A stretch of 64,000 nucleotides of DNA, taken from NCBI GenBank assembly GCA_002478865.1, contig DLJZ01000002.1:124001-188000 (forward strand), read 5' to 3'. Position numbers and translations under genes: made by a program. Of the stretch, positions 43,094 through 50,844 are shown one piece after another (the stretch's first letter is position 1; every line of letters begins with the position of its first letter). The notes beneath the pieces are model-generated. The model saw nothing but the letters and a program-made list of their open reading frames with translations, did not search any database and was not told the origin of the DNA. This stretch comes from Hungatella sp. UBA7603. Its GTDB lineage: Bacteria > Bacillota > Clostridia > Lachnospirales > Lachnospiraceae.

Positions 43094-43917
43094 TCATTAA
43101 CCAGTTTATAAACCAGTTATCCTCAAAAGATCCTGACGAACGAAAAGAAGCTTTAAGGGCTGTCCTTAAACAGGAGAAACTATCTTTTTACCTTCAAGAA
43201 GAAGAACCTTCCCATAAAGCGCCAAGAGGAATTGAAAACTTTTTATTGACTCCCTGGAGCAGCGATCCAGGTTTATTGTTCTGCGCTCATTACGATGCAG
43301 TCCCTGGCAGCTTTGGAGCAAATGACAATGCCGCCTCTTTGTGCATTTTAATTGAACTTGCAAAAGCCCTTCGTGAAAAGGAGATTCCTGCGCGCTTCGC
43401 CTTCTTTGACGGGGAGGAATCTGGTAATACAGGAAGCCGACTTTTTGCATCCAGCCATGAGATGGATACCGTTACTGGGGTGATTAATTTAGATGTCTGC
43501 GGCTATGGGGATACCATTGCAGTTTACGACCGGGGACATGCAAAAAAGGAGCCCATCCGCTCCTTTTGTTCCAAAAAAATCTTAGATTCCCACAATGGGC
43601 TACTTGTTAAGTACCTCCCCCCCAGCGACGAGGCTTCTTTTACTGGCAAAAGAATCCCTGCAATCAGCATTGCCATCATCCCCCATTGGGATATCCAGTA
43701 TCTAAACGCATTGTCTCGCATGGGAGTCAGCAACCTTTTTCGCACTCCGGAATTTGACCTCATCTTATCTCAGATGGAGGTGACCACCACCATGCATGGC
43801 GGATATCGGGATTCTCCAGAATGGGTGGAAAAAGAGGCTATGACAAGGGTTTATCATTATCTCTTAGAGAGTGTTTTGACATTACCAGAGAAAAAAAAGA
43901 AGTTCCTTCTGTTTTGA
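43090..43917 (+). CDS. M28-type zinc peptidase / amidohydrolase
   Basis: 275 residues, from the ATG at 43090 with AGGAGA upstream. Metal motifs are CAHYDAVPGS (His67, Asp69), GANDNAASL (Asp79), FDGEESGNTGS (Glu109/110) and VINLDVCGYG, in the order of M28 aminopeptidases. The typical last histidine may be the one in TTTMHGGYRD. The fold is short and lacks a signal peptide, so it acts in the cytosol on peptides or acylated amino acids. Its stop codon lies inside the terminator loop. Confidence 0.82.
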   Translation: MIINQFINQLSSKDPDERKEALRAVLKQEKLSFYLQEEEPSHKAPRGIENFLLTPWSSDPGLLFCAHYDAVPGSFGANDNAASLCILIELAKALREKEIPARFAFFDGEESGNTGSRLFASSHEMDTVTGVINLDVCGYGDTIAVYDRGHAKKEPIRSFCSKKILDSHNGLLVKYLPPSDEASFTGKRIPAISIAIIPHWDIQYLNALSRMGVSNLFRTPEFDLILSQMEVTTTMHGGYRDSPEWVEKEAMTRVYHYLLESVLTLPEKKKKFLLF

Positions 43918-43931
43918 AGCAGAAGGAACTT
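43900..43931. terminator. Bidirectional terminator between peptidase and alcohol dehydrogenase genes
   Basis: AAGTTCCTTCTG / CAGAAGGAACTT around an eight-base loop, with a T-run on the plus side and an A-run on the other, serving convergent genes. Confidence 0.88.
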
Positions 43932-43948
43932 TTTTATCACAATCTCAT

Positions 43949-44971
43949 TTAAAAATCAAAGGTCAAAACCACTTTGCGCATAGAAGGATCATGACTGTCC
44001 ACAAAATCAAATGCTTCCTGAGCTTTTGTAAGAGGAAATGTGTGGGAGACAGAACCAGAAAGATCTAGTTTTCCTTCTCCAATTAAATCAATGGCTTTTC
44101 CAAACATCTTATTTTGAAGCCTGGAACCTCGTACATCCAACTCTTTTGATGTTATAACAAACTGGTTTATCTCCGTAGGGGAAGTAGAAAATCCCATTGT
44201 AATCACACGACCTGCATTTCCGGTTGCATTTAATAGCTGGTTTAAGGAGTCTTTATTACACACCGCATCAATGGAAACCGTGGCTCCATGTCCATTGGTA
44301 TATTCTTTTACCTTTGAGAGTAAGTCTTCTTCTTTGGTATTAATGGTATAGGACGCACCATTTTTTTTCGCTGTCTCCAGCTTATTTTCCTGAACATCTG
44401 CTACTATGATATGGCTGCAAATCAGACTAGCTGTTTTTAAAATAGAGCTTCCTAGGGCGCCACTACCGTAGATTAACAGCATGTCATCCTTGTTAAGTTC
44501 CGCCCTGGTGCATGCCTGGATCCCTATGGTAGTCGGCTCAATCATAACCGCATCTTCATCGGAAATGGAATCCGGCAGAACATAACAATCCGACTCTGGC
44601 ACCGCAATGTATTCTCGGTAACCACCATCGATATGAACGCCCCGCACAGCAAGGTGATCGCATACATTTCCACGTCCGATTCGGCATGGATAGCAGTGTC
44701 CACAGCTAGTAACCTGATTGATAATGACCCTGTCTCCCACTTTTATATTGGTTGCCCCGGAACCTGTCTCCACAACCGTTCCTACCATTTCATGTCCGAT
44801 AATCCTTGGGTAAGTGGCTGCAGCATTGCTTCCATGATAAATACCCATATCAGAACCGCAGATTCCTGCTGCCGTCATTTTAACCAATACTTGATCCGGG
44901 CCAGAAAGCTCCGGTTTTTCCATGTCAATGATTGTCAGTTGCCCTGGTTTTACAATCTGTACGGCTTTCAT
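43949..44971 (-). CDS. Zinc-dependent alcohol/polyol dehydrogenase (MDR family)
   Basis: 340 residues, from the ATG at 44971 (AAAGGAG upstream; an in-frame TTG two codons earlier is less likely). It has catalytic-zinc residues GICGSD and GHEMVG, a structural-zinc cluster CGHCYPCRIGRGNVC and the NAD loop GSGALGSS. It resembles sorbitol or L-galactonate 5-dehydrogenases. It is the last gene of a four-gene operon with a lyase, a reductase and a cyclase and would oxidise a sugar-derived alcohol. Confidence 0.85.
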   Translation of the reverse strand: MKAVQIVKPGQLTIIDMEKPELSGPDQVLVKMTAAGICGSDMGIYHGSNAAATYPRIIGHEMVGTVVETGSGATNIKVGDRVIINQVTSCGHCYPCRIGRGNVCDHLAVRGVHIDGGYREYIAVPESDCYVLPDSISDEDAVMIEPTTIGIQACTRAELNKDDMLLIYGSGALGSSILKTASLICSHIIVADVQENKLETAKKNGASYTINTKEEDLLSKVKEYTNGHGATVSIDAVCNKDSLNQLLNATGNAGRVITMGFSTSPTEINQFVITSKELDVRGSRLQNKMFGKAIDLIGEGKLDLSGSVSHTFPLTKAQEAFDFVDSHDPSMRKVVLTFDF

Positions 44972-45012
44972 GTTCAACTTCTCCTTTATTCGTTTTGGTC
45001 CGTTCCTTTTTG

Positions 45013-45888
45013 TTATCGTACTTCCAGGAACTCATTTAGCACCTCATCCATTTCAGCCGCCCGGTCTTTTGTCAAAGCCATGAAAGGCTTACGCACCTCT
45101 CCTACCGGTATGCCCTGGGAAGACAATATATATTTTAAATTGGCACAAAGACCATTTTTTAATAGAACATCAAGTATATTATTGCATTTCGTCTGTAAAA
45201 TTCTGGCCTCTTCCAGCTTGCCCTCCTCAAACAGATTTAAAAGGTGGCGAAACTGGGGAAGCATAAAATTAAAGCTGCTGCCGATAAAGCCTTCACAACC
45301 AAATGCGAGGAATGCTACCATACAGCTTTCAAATCCCCCAAAGCATTGGATATCAGGATTCACACTACGGATCCGGTCCATCTGAAGAAGGTTCAAGTTG
45401 GTATGCTTCATGGCACCGATTGCACCAGACTTTAAAAGCGCCTTTACGTCCGGATGATTCACATCAAGATCCTTGTGAGTACTGGACGGAATGTTATAAT
45501 AAAGGACAGGACGTCCAGCCGCCTCAGCAATATCATAGTAATAACCTGCGATTTCCTTCTCCGAAAATCCAAAATAGATGGGCGGAGTCGCTGCGATATG
45601 TTCAATTCCTACCTTTACTGCTTCTTTTGCATAAAAAACAGCTTCTTCTGTGCTGATTGCACCTACATGGGCAAAGATATCTCCTCTGCTCTTATATTCT
45701 GACGCCAGCTCAAAGGAACGTACCCGTTCTTCTCTGGTCAGTAAAAAGCATTCTCCCGAACTTCCCCCGATAAAAAATCCGTTTGCCCCTTCCAAAAGAT
45801 TTCTTTCCCATAACATTTTTAAAGCTGCTTCATTGATTGTTCCCTCTTCATCAAAGGGCGTTACAGAAGCAACGTATAATTTTTTCAT
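45013..45888 (-). CDS. DapA/NanA-family pyruvate-dependent lyase
   Basis: A 291-residue class I aldolase. It carries GGSSGECFLL (family GGSTGE), the Tyr in YYNIPSST and the Schiff-base Lys in GAMKHTN. The overall pattern is nearer to N-acetylneuraminate lyase and related 2-keto-3-deoxy acid lyases than to dihydrodipicolinate synthase. It releases or adds pyruvate. GGGGGA lies upstream of the ATG. It is cotranscribed with a ketopantoate-reductase-like gene. Confidence 0.85.
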   Translation of the reverse strand: MKKLYVASVTPFDEEGTINEAALKMLWERNLLEGANGFFIGGSSGECFLLTREERVRSFELASEYKSRGDIFAHVGAISTEEAVFYAKEAVKVGIEHIAATPPIYFGFSEKEIAGYYYDIAEAAGRPVLYYNIPSSTHKDLDVNHPDVKALLKSGAIGAMKHTNLNLLQMDRIRSVNPDIQCFGGFESCMVAFLAFGCEGFIGSSFNFMLPQFRHLLNLFEEGKLEEARILQTKCNNILDVLLKNGLCANLKYILSSQGIPVGEVRKPFMALTKDRAAEMDEVLNEFLEVR

Positions 45889-45935
45889 GATGCATAATCC
45901 CCCTTATCATCAAATTACCCCTTTGAAGCCAGATT

Positions 45936-46853
45936 CTAAGCCCGGCTTCTCTCCTCCATAGCATGAATCATCTCCACCACAAACTGGTGAGTCGGGACCG
46001 GAACGCCCAGCTTCCCTGCTGCTATCACCACAGAACCACTGATATGATCCACCTCGGTCTTTCGTCCATTCTGAAGATCCGAACGAATGGAGGTACATCC
46101 ATTTGGCGACATCAAAGAAGTTTTCCTTACTTTTTCCATGATTTCAGCTTCCTCTACCAGAAGACCCAGACCTTTTGCTACCGATACTGCTTCTTCGATT
46201 AGCATTGTTGTCATTTTCCATGCATGGTCATTGGAAGCTATATAGCCCATATCCACCTGCAAGATGGCTGTAACCGCACTTAATGACACATTTGTAAAGA
46301 GCTTATCCCATATAAGCTGTTGTATGTTCTCGTGAATCCTTACAGGGAAACCGCAGCTTTCAAACGCTTCCTTAAGCTTGGGGAGAAACCCTTCTTTGTC
46401 CGTTTCAAGCATCCCTATATTTGTATTTCCAGCTCCACCTCTTCGGATGCAGCCAGTGCTGATCACTGCGCCGTTATCTTCTGTGGTACCAATTATAATA
46501 TGGTCCCTGGAAACAAATCCCTCCAAAATATCCTCATGGCCGGAACCATTTTGCAACGTCATCACATAAGTTTCCGGGCCGATTAGTGCCTGATTGCTAG
46601 CAAGTGCCGATTTTGAATACAAGGATTTGACAAATAATAGAATAAGGTCCACAGTTCCTAACTGAGCAGGCGACAACACCGCTTTGGGACAATAAACATT
46701 CTCTTCTCCGTTTTCACTTAAGCGAATCCCCTCCTGATTAATATGCTCCACCACAGATGTAGATGTATCCACCATATACACTTCATGATTAAGAGATAAG
46801 TGGCATCCATAAATGGAACCCATAGCCCCCGCCCCGATTACTGCTATTTTCAT
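45936..46853 (-). CDS. Ketopantoate reductase-like (ApbA/PanE) oxidoreductase
   Basis: A 305-residue NAD(P)-dependent reductase. The Rossmann loop is AVIGAGAMGSIYG at the N-terminus, VKSLYSKSAL follows, and a catalytic Lys probably lies in IWDKLFTNVSLSAV. The C-terminal helical domain has the usual SMxxD-like segment SIRSDLQNGRKTEVDHI. Its place in a sugar-acid operon suggests a 2-keto acid other than ketopantoate as substrate. Confidence 0.85.
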   Translation of the reverse strand: MKIAVIGAGAMGSIYGCHLSLNHEVYMVDTSTSVVEHINQEGIRLSENGEENVYCPKAVLSPAQLGTVDLILLFVKSLYSKSALASNQALIGPETYVMTLQNGSGHEDILEGFVSRDHIIIGTTEDNGAVISTGCIRRGGAGNTNIGMLETDKEGFLPKLKEAFESCGFPVRIHENIQQLIWDKLFTNVSLSAVTAILQVDMGYIASNDHAWKMTTMLIEEAVSVAKGLGLLVEEAEIMEKVRKTSLMSPNGCTSIRSDLQNGRKTEVDHISGSVVIAAGKLGVPVPTHQFVVEMIHAMEERSRA

Positions 46854-46867
46854 AATCTCTCCTTTGG

Positions 46868-47557
46868 CTAGTTGGAAAACTCTGTAATGCCCTCAATGGC
46901 ATAAGCACGGATTGGGCAGGAATCCAGTCCCTTAATGGGAAGTGGAGTGTAGGACATAAAGAAGGTATCCGTTTTCAGTTCCTCTAGATTCTTAAGCACT
47001 TCAAGGAATACCACATTCACCTCCATAAGCACATCGTGGAATGCAGATACATCTGTATTGTTGCTTTCAATGGAAACACCGTCACCAAAGCCCACGGACT
47101 TAACTTTCTTTTCTTTCAACCACTCCGCCGTCTCTTTACAGATAAACAGTCTCTTATCTCCAGGTGTGTTGGAGATAGGCGTAAATGGAGGCACCTTATA
47201 CTGGGAATCTAAAATTACAATATCACCTTCTTTGATCCGGTCGCCGCAAGCTTTTTCCAAATCTTCTGCCTTAATCTTTTCATTGGGAGCCATATGAGTG
47301 ATGTCTACATAAATGGCGCGGCCCATAAAAGCGGTGATTGGAAGCCCCTGTACATCGGTCCAGTTATCATTGTGGTGATAAGGACATTCCACATGGGTTC
47401 CCAGGTGGCTGGTTAGATCCATAATGGTGTGAAAATCCGGGATTGGTCCGCCTGTGTTGAAACGGAATAAATGACATCTTCTTGATTCTGTGGCTGGATC
47501 CAGTTCCTTTGTTAAATCAATGACTCTTAGTCCATTGCCCAACTGAAATACGCTCAT
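46868..47557 (-). CDS. Cyclase-family metal hydrolase (kynurenine formamidase-like)
   Basis: 229 residues with the family metal site in LTSHLGTHVECPYHH (HxGTHxxxP). IDLTKELDP occurs at the front, and GFGDGVSIES stands where the C-terminal active-site motif occurs. Members open amides or lactones. It is first in a four-gene operon; AGGAGG precedes the ATG. A lactone or cyclic amide of the pathway sugar acid is a plausible substrate by context only. Confidence 0.82.
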   Translation of the reverse strand: MSVFQLGNGLRVIDLTKELDPATESRRCHLFRFNTGGPIPDFHTIMDLTSHLGTHVECPYHHNDNWTDVQGLPITAFMGRAIYVDITHMAPNEKIKAEDLEKACGDRIKEGDIVILDSQYKVPPFTPISNTPGDKRLFICKETAEWLKEKKVKSVGFGDGVSIESNNTDVSAFHDVLMEVNVVFLEVLKNLEELKTDTFFMSYTPLPIKGLDSCPIRAYAIEGITEFSN

Positions 47558-47604
47558 ATTAATTCCTCCTGTTTTCTATTTTCTAAAAGCTTTATGTACT
47601 TATT

Positions 47605-47634
47605 ATTATATCGGCATACCGGTATACCGGTTAA
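47605..47634 (-). promoter_or_regulatory. Promoter with overlapping operator for the cyclase operon
   Basis: On the minus strand TTAACC (47629-47634), 18 bases, TATAAT (47605-47610). The perfect palindrome ACCGGTATACCGGT (47618-47631) fills most of the spacer, an ideal repressor position for the divergent GntR protein. Confidence 0.72.
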
Positions 47635-47738
47635 TGGTTTATGATTGACTTACCAGTTTTTCTAAGGTATGATATTTCCCATAAGATCCGGGCCAGATGG
47701 CACCGGCTAACATTTAATATCTATGTCAGGAGATCCCA

Positions 47739-48383
47739 ATGAACGAAACAAGTTCTCTTCAATCCCAGGCTTACCATACCATAAAAGAACTGATTTTATC
47801 AAAATCCCTTGAATCCGGCGTTCTGTATTCGGAGACAAAGCTTGCAATGGAGCTTGGTATTTCCAGAACGCCTCTTCGGGAAGCGCTTCAATGTCTTTCC
47901 CAGGACGGTTATATTACCATCATGCCCAGTAGGGGTTTCCAAATTAGAAGCCATAAGGAAACCATGACTGAATCCATTGAAGCTAGGTGTGCCATCGAGG
48001 GCTTTTGCATCCATCTATTTGCATCTTGTGAGGACGAGGCCCGCAGGCAAACGCTTTTAGATGATATGAAAGAATCCTTAAACCGGCAAAAGGCAGCCCT
48101 CACCTCCAAACGCTTTCCGGAGTCATTTACAGAGGAGGATCATCAGTTTCATATGATCCTGGTCCACTTCGCCAGGAACAACGAGTTCAATCATTTGTTC
48201 CAGAGACTTCTTTATACCATTCATTTAACTACCTCCGGCGCCTTAACCATTACAGGGCGGGCAGAGACCACCTACGAGGAGCACGCCCAAGTATACCAAC
48301 TTTTAATAAATGGAGATACTGACCAGGCTTATCACACACTGATCCGCCATTTAATGATGCCACTTAAGATGAACCTCATATAA
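47739..48383 (+). CDS. GntR/FCD regulator of the cyclase operon
   Basis: A 214-residue regulator with winged helix TKLAMELGISRTPLREALQCLSQDG and an FCD domain carrying DHQFHMILVHFA and HAQVYQLL / HLMMPL histidines. AGGAG precedes the ATG. It is divergent from the cyclase operon, whose promoter contains a GGTATACC palindrome typical of this class, so it likely represses that operon and perhaps itself. Confidence 0.87.
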   Translation: MNETSSLQSQAYHTIKELILSKSLESGVLYSETKLAMELGISRTPLREALQCLSQDGYITIMPSRGFQIRSHKETMTESIEARCAIEGFCIHLFASCEDEARRQTLLDDMKESLNRQKAALTSKRFPESFTEEDHQFHMILVHFARNNEFNHLFQRLLYTIHLTTSGALTITGRAETTYEEHAQVYQLLINGDTDQAYHTLIRHLMMPLKMNLI

Positions 48384-48410
48384 AATAAAAAGCACTCCTT
48401 GCAGGATGCA

Positions 48411-48485
48411 CATGACGCTTAAAAGGAAGATGTCACTAAAGTGACAGCGCGTCAGCACCAGAGTCTGACAAGTCAGACTCTTTCT
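48411..48485 (+). terminator. Compound hairpin and terminator after the GntR gene
   Basis: A nested stem with TGACGC / GCGTCA outside and TGTCACT / AGTGACA inside is followed by a second hairpin AGAGTCTGAC / GTCAGACTCT (48460-48481) and TTTCTT. The second hairpin also ends the YhcH-side operon from the other strand. Confidence 0.75.
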
Positions 48486-48937
48486 TATAGAGCCACTTTT
48501 ATGACTACCTTTTTAACCTTACACGGCTCACCGGCGATTAAACGTGGCTTATGAGCATCTTCTGGAGCTACAACAATCATATCTCCTTCTTCTAAAAGGA
48601 CACTTCCACTGTAAAGAGGCTCATCATAAAAGATCAAATCCTTATCTTCAATCCTCTCCCGAACCACAAGCCCTTCCCGGCCGCGTATACCAAACTGTTC
48701 TCTTCCTGATGCCACATACTGGATATCAAAATACTTTTCATGAGTCTCGAAAAAGCACTGGTCCCCAGCAACTGTGGTGTATTCTTGAACATTGGCAACC
48801 ACTTCTTCTCCTGAAATTTGGTAACTTCCTTCTGCCAGAGATAAGATATCTGTTTCTTTCAGCCATTGATACCCTTTCTTGAATTTCTCTTCCAGATAAT
48901 TATACTTCTCAGCAATTCCAATATTTGAATAGAACAT
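48485..48937 (-). CDS. YhcH/YiaL/EbgC family protein
   Basis: 150 residues, from the ATG at 48937 with AGGAGA upstream. It shows the DUF386 cupin pattern: EVVANVQEYTT, FETHEKYFDIQYVASG, YDEPLYSGSVLLEEGDMIVVAPEDAHKP. The His and Glu residues in ETHEKYFDI and EDAHKP are the usual metal ligands. Relatives act as sugar anomerases (NanQ) or in diketogulonate use (YiaL). It is the last gene of cassette B's operon, next to a YiaK-like reductase as in enteric yia operons. Confidence 0.88.
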   Translation of the reverse strand: MFYSNIGIAEKYNYLEEKFKKGYQWLKETDILSLAEGSYQISGEEVVANVQEYTTVAGDQCFFETHEKYFDIQYVASGREQFGIRGREGLVVRERIEDKDLIFYDEPLYSGSVLLEEGDMIVVAPEDAHKPRLIAGEPCKVKKVVIKVAL

Positions 48938-48982
48938 GAATTTTCTCCTATTTTCTATTTGTCTGTTAACAGGCAATTATTC

Positions 48983-50032
48983 TTATTTGCTTGCAATATC
49001 TTTTGTATTTAAATTTCCTTCCGAGATAGCCACTACCTGCTGCCAGATGGAATCATCAACTGAAACACCTTCTTTCATGCTGCGTTCTCTGGTAGCATAA
49101 GTTCTCTCTCCCGGACAAGTAACTAGGGCACCTTCTTTTTCAGGATGACTGGCATCAGCGGCTGCCACACGGCGGTTTAGCATCGTCTGAATCTCTTCCT
49201 TTGAACCAAATAAACAAGGATCATAAGCGATAAATATCTGACAACACCCCGTACAACTTCCGTTGTCCGCTTCATCCATATCCAGACCACTGAATCCATT
49301 TGCCATTAAAGCGGCGGCAAGGTCAAGAGCAATTGCCATGCCGCTGCCTTTCCAATATCCCGTAGGAAGAATTCTTCTGCTATCTTCAATGGCACCAGGA
49401 TCATCCGTTAGATTTCCTTCCTGATCAAATCCACCAGGAAACGGAAGCTTCTTACCTGCCAGACGATATACTCCCAGTTTTCCGTAAGCATACTGACTCA
49501 TGGCCATATCAAGGATAATTGGCCCATCCTCTCTTGGAATGGCGATGCAAAAGGGATTATTGCCTACACCCGGTTCATCACTGCCCCACAAAGGCATGCA
49601 GCTTTCCGTATTGATCCAGCTAATTCCCATAAAACCTGCCTCTGCCATTTTCCAGGCATAAGTGCCACCCCTCATCCAGTGAGTGGAATTTTTTAAAGCA
49701 ACACAACCAATTCCATGATCCTTAGCAAGTTCCATAGCTCTGTCCGCACAAAAGAGTGCATTGGTGATCCCGATCCCCAGGTGGCCGTCGTAATTTTCAA
49801 CCGCACCTTTTCCTCCGATTAACTCTGGTTCTCCCTCTGGATGAATGAGACCTTTTTGCACATAGTCTACAAAACGGGGAACCCGGTTTAATCCATGGCT
49901 CTCAACTCCATCGGCACTGGATTGGGTGTGGATCTCGGCACATATCTGTGCCTTTTCCTGGGAGAGGCCGCTGTTAAGCAACGCTTTTTTGACTGTTTCA
50001 AGTACGGTTTCATACGGAATTCTCAGACTCAT
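48983..50032 (-). CDS. Malate/L-lactate dehydrogenase family (YiaK-like) reductase
   Basis: 349 residues, from the ATG at 50032 (AAAGGAGA upstream). It is an Ldh2-family NAD(P)H enzyme with SSADGVESHGLNRVPRFV at the front (the family's SHG motif), NSTHWMRGGTYAWKMAE for cofactor and GTGYWKG-like PTGYWKGSGMAIALDLAA near residue 240. YiaK, 2,3-diketo-L-gulonate reductase, is a close functional model because a YiaL homologue follows. The operon's other genes make a different keto acid possible. Confidence 0.87.
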   Translation of the reverse strand: MSLRIPYETVLETVKKALLNSGLSQEKAQICAEIHTQSSADGVESHGLNRVPRFVDYVQKGLIHPEGEPELIGGKGAVENYDGHLGIGITNALFCADRAMELAKDHGIGCVALKNSTHWMRGGTYAWKMAEAGFMGISWINTESCMPLWGSDEPGVGNNPFCIAIPREDGPIILDMAMSQYAYGKLGVYRLAGKKLPFPGGFDQEGNLTDDPGAIEDSRRILPTGYWKGSGMAIALDLAAALMANGFSGLDMDEADNGSCTGCCQIFIAYDPCLFGSKEEIQTMLNRRVAAADASHPEKEGALVTCPGERTYATRERSMKEGVSVDDSIWQQVVAISEGNLNTKDIASK

Positions 50033-50063
50033 AATATCTCCTTTTGTTTCTATCAATTTATAG

Positions 50064-50837
50064 TTATGATTTATTGTGCTTACCCCAAAGCTCTAGCATT
50101 TCCTCATAAAGGCCGCTGGCTTCCTGGGGAGAATATCCATAGACTAAAAAAACGTCCATTAAGTAAGGAGAATAGGAAAGTCCCATCAGCTCCTTGGCAA
50201 ACCCCATGGCTGCAATTTCACTTAAAGCAATGACGATGGAATCATTATGGAGAAATCCCAGAGACCAAAGGCGCACCTTTTCTGTCTGGGTAAAGATCTC
50301 CTGCTTATACTTTTCTTCCACAAAATGAAACAGCTCATGGGATAAAAGAAGGCGACAGATATCGAGTTCCACTGTAAGAACTTCTAATACCTGGGGATCT
50401 AACAATAGCTTGTTTGCCTTATTGACCGCATCCATATAAATGCAGATCTTATTTGGTATCCGGTACTCTGCAAAAAGTACTCGGTCTGTCTTATCAGGAA
50501 CCTCAGGATAAGAAATACTCATGGAAAGCGAAGCAGCAAGCTCTATGGGATCACTTGTCCCATACTCTTTCCTTATTCTTTGTGCGTATTCTCGACCGCA
50601 GTCCAGACTTTCTTTCATCCATCCCTGTCTCTGCTCATCTGTAAATTTCCCGTTTAGTGGTTCCCTGGAAAATGCATAGGCATACCATTCTTCCACCGGA
50701 ATTTCTGCCAGCTCCTTTAACATCTCATCCAAGGGGCGCACCATAAATTTAGGTCTTTTATAACCCCTTGTATTCTGTTTTCCAAACAATCCATCTGTTA
50801 TTGGTTTTAGTGCACTTCGGAATTCTTCCCTTGTCAT
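50064..50837 (-). CDS. HExxH protein of cassette B, ImmA/IrrE-like
   Basis: 257 residues, from the ATG at 50837. SHELFHFVEEK supplies the HExxH motif, and LSEIAAMGFAKEL about 45 residues later offers a third ligand. The front half (WYAYAFSREPL, KEYGTSDPIELA) and the end (LSYSPYLMDVFLVYGYSPQEA) match the cassette A protein at 37568-38215. It has about 40 extra N-terminal residues. It follows the hydantoinase-like gene directly, as in cassette A. Cytosolic; function unknown. Confidence 0.7.
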   Translation of the reverse strand: MTREEFRSALKPITDGLFGKQNTRGYKRPKFMVRPLDEMLKELAEIPVEEWYAYAFSREPLNGKFTDEQRQGWMKESLDCGREYAQRIRKEYGTSDPIELAASLSMSISYPEVPDKTDRVLFAEYRIPNKICIYMDAVNKANKLLLDPQVLEVLTVELDICRLLLSHELFHFVEEKYKQEIFTQTEKVRLWSLGFLHNDSIVIALSEIAAMGFAKELMGLSYSPYLMDVFLVYGYSPQEASGLYEEMLELWGKHNKS

Positions 50838-50844
50838 AATTGGT

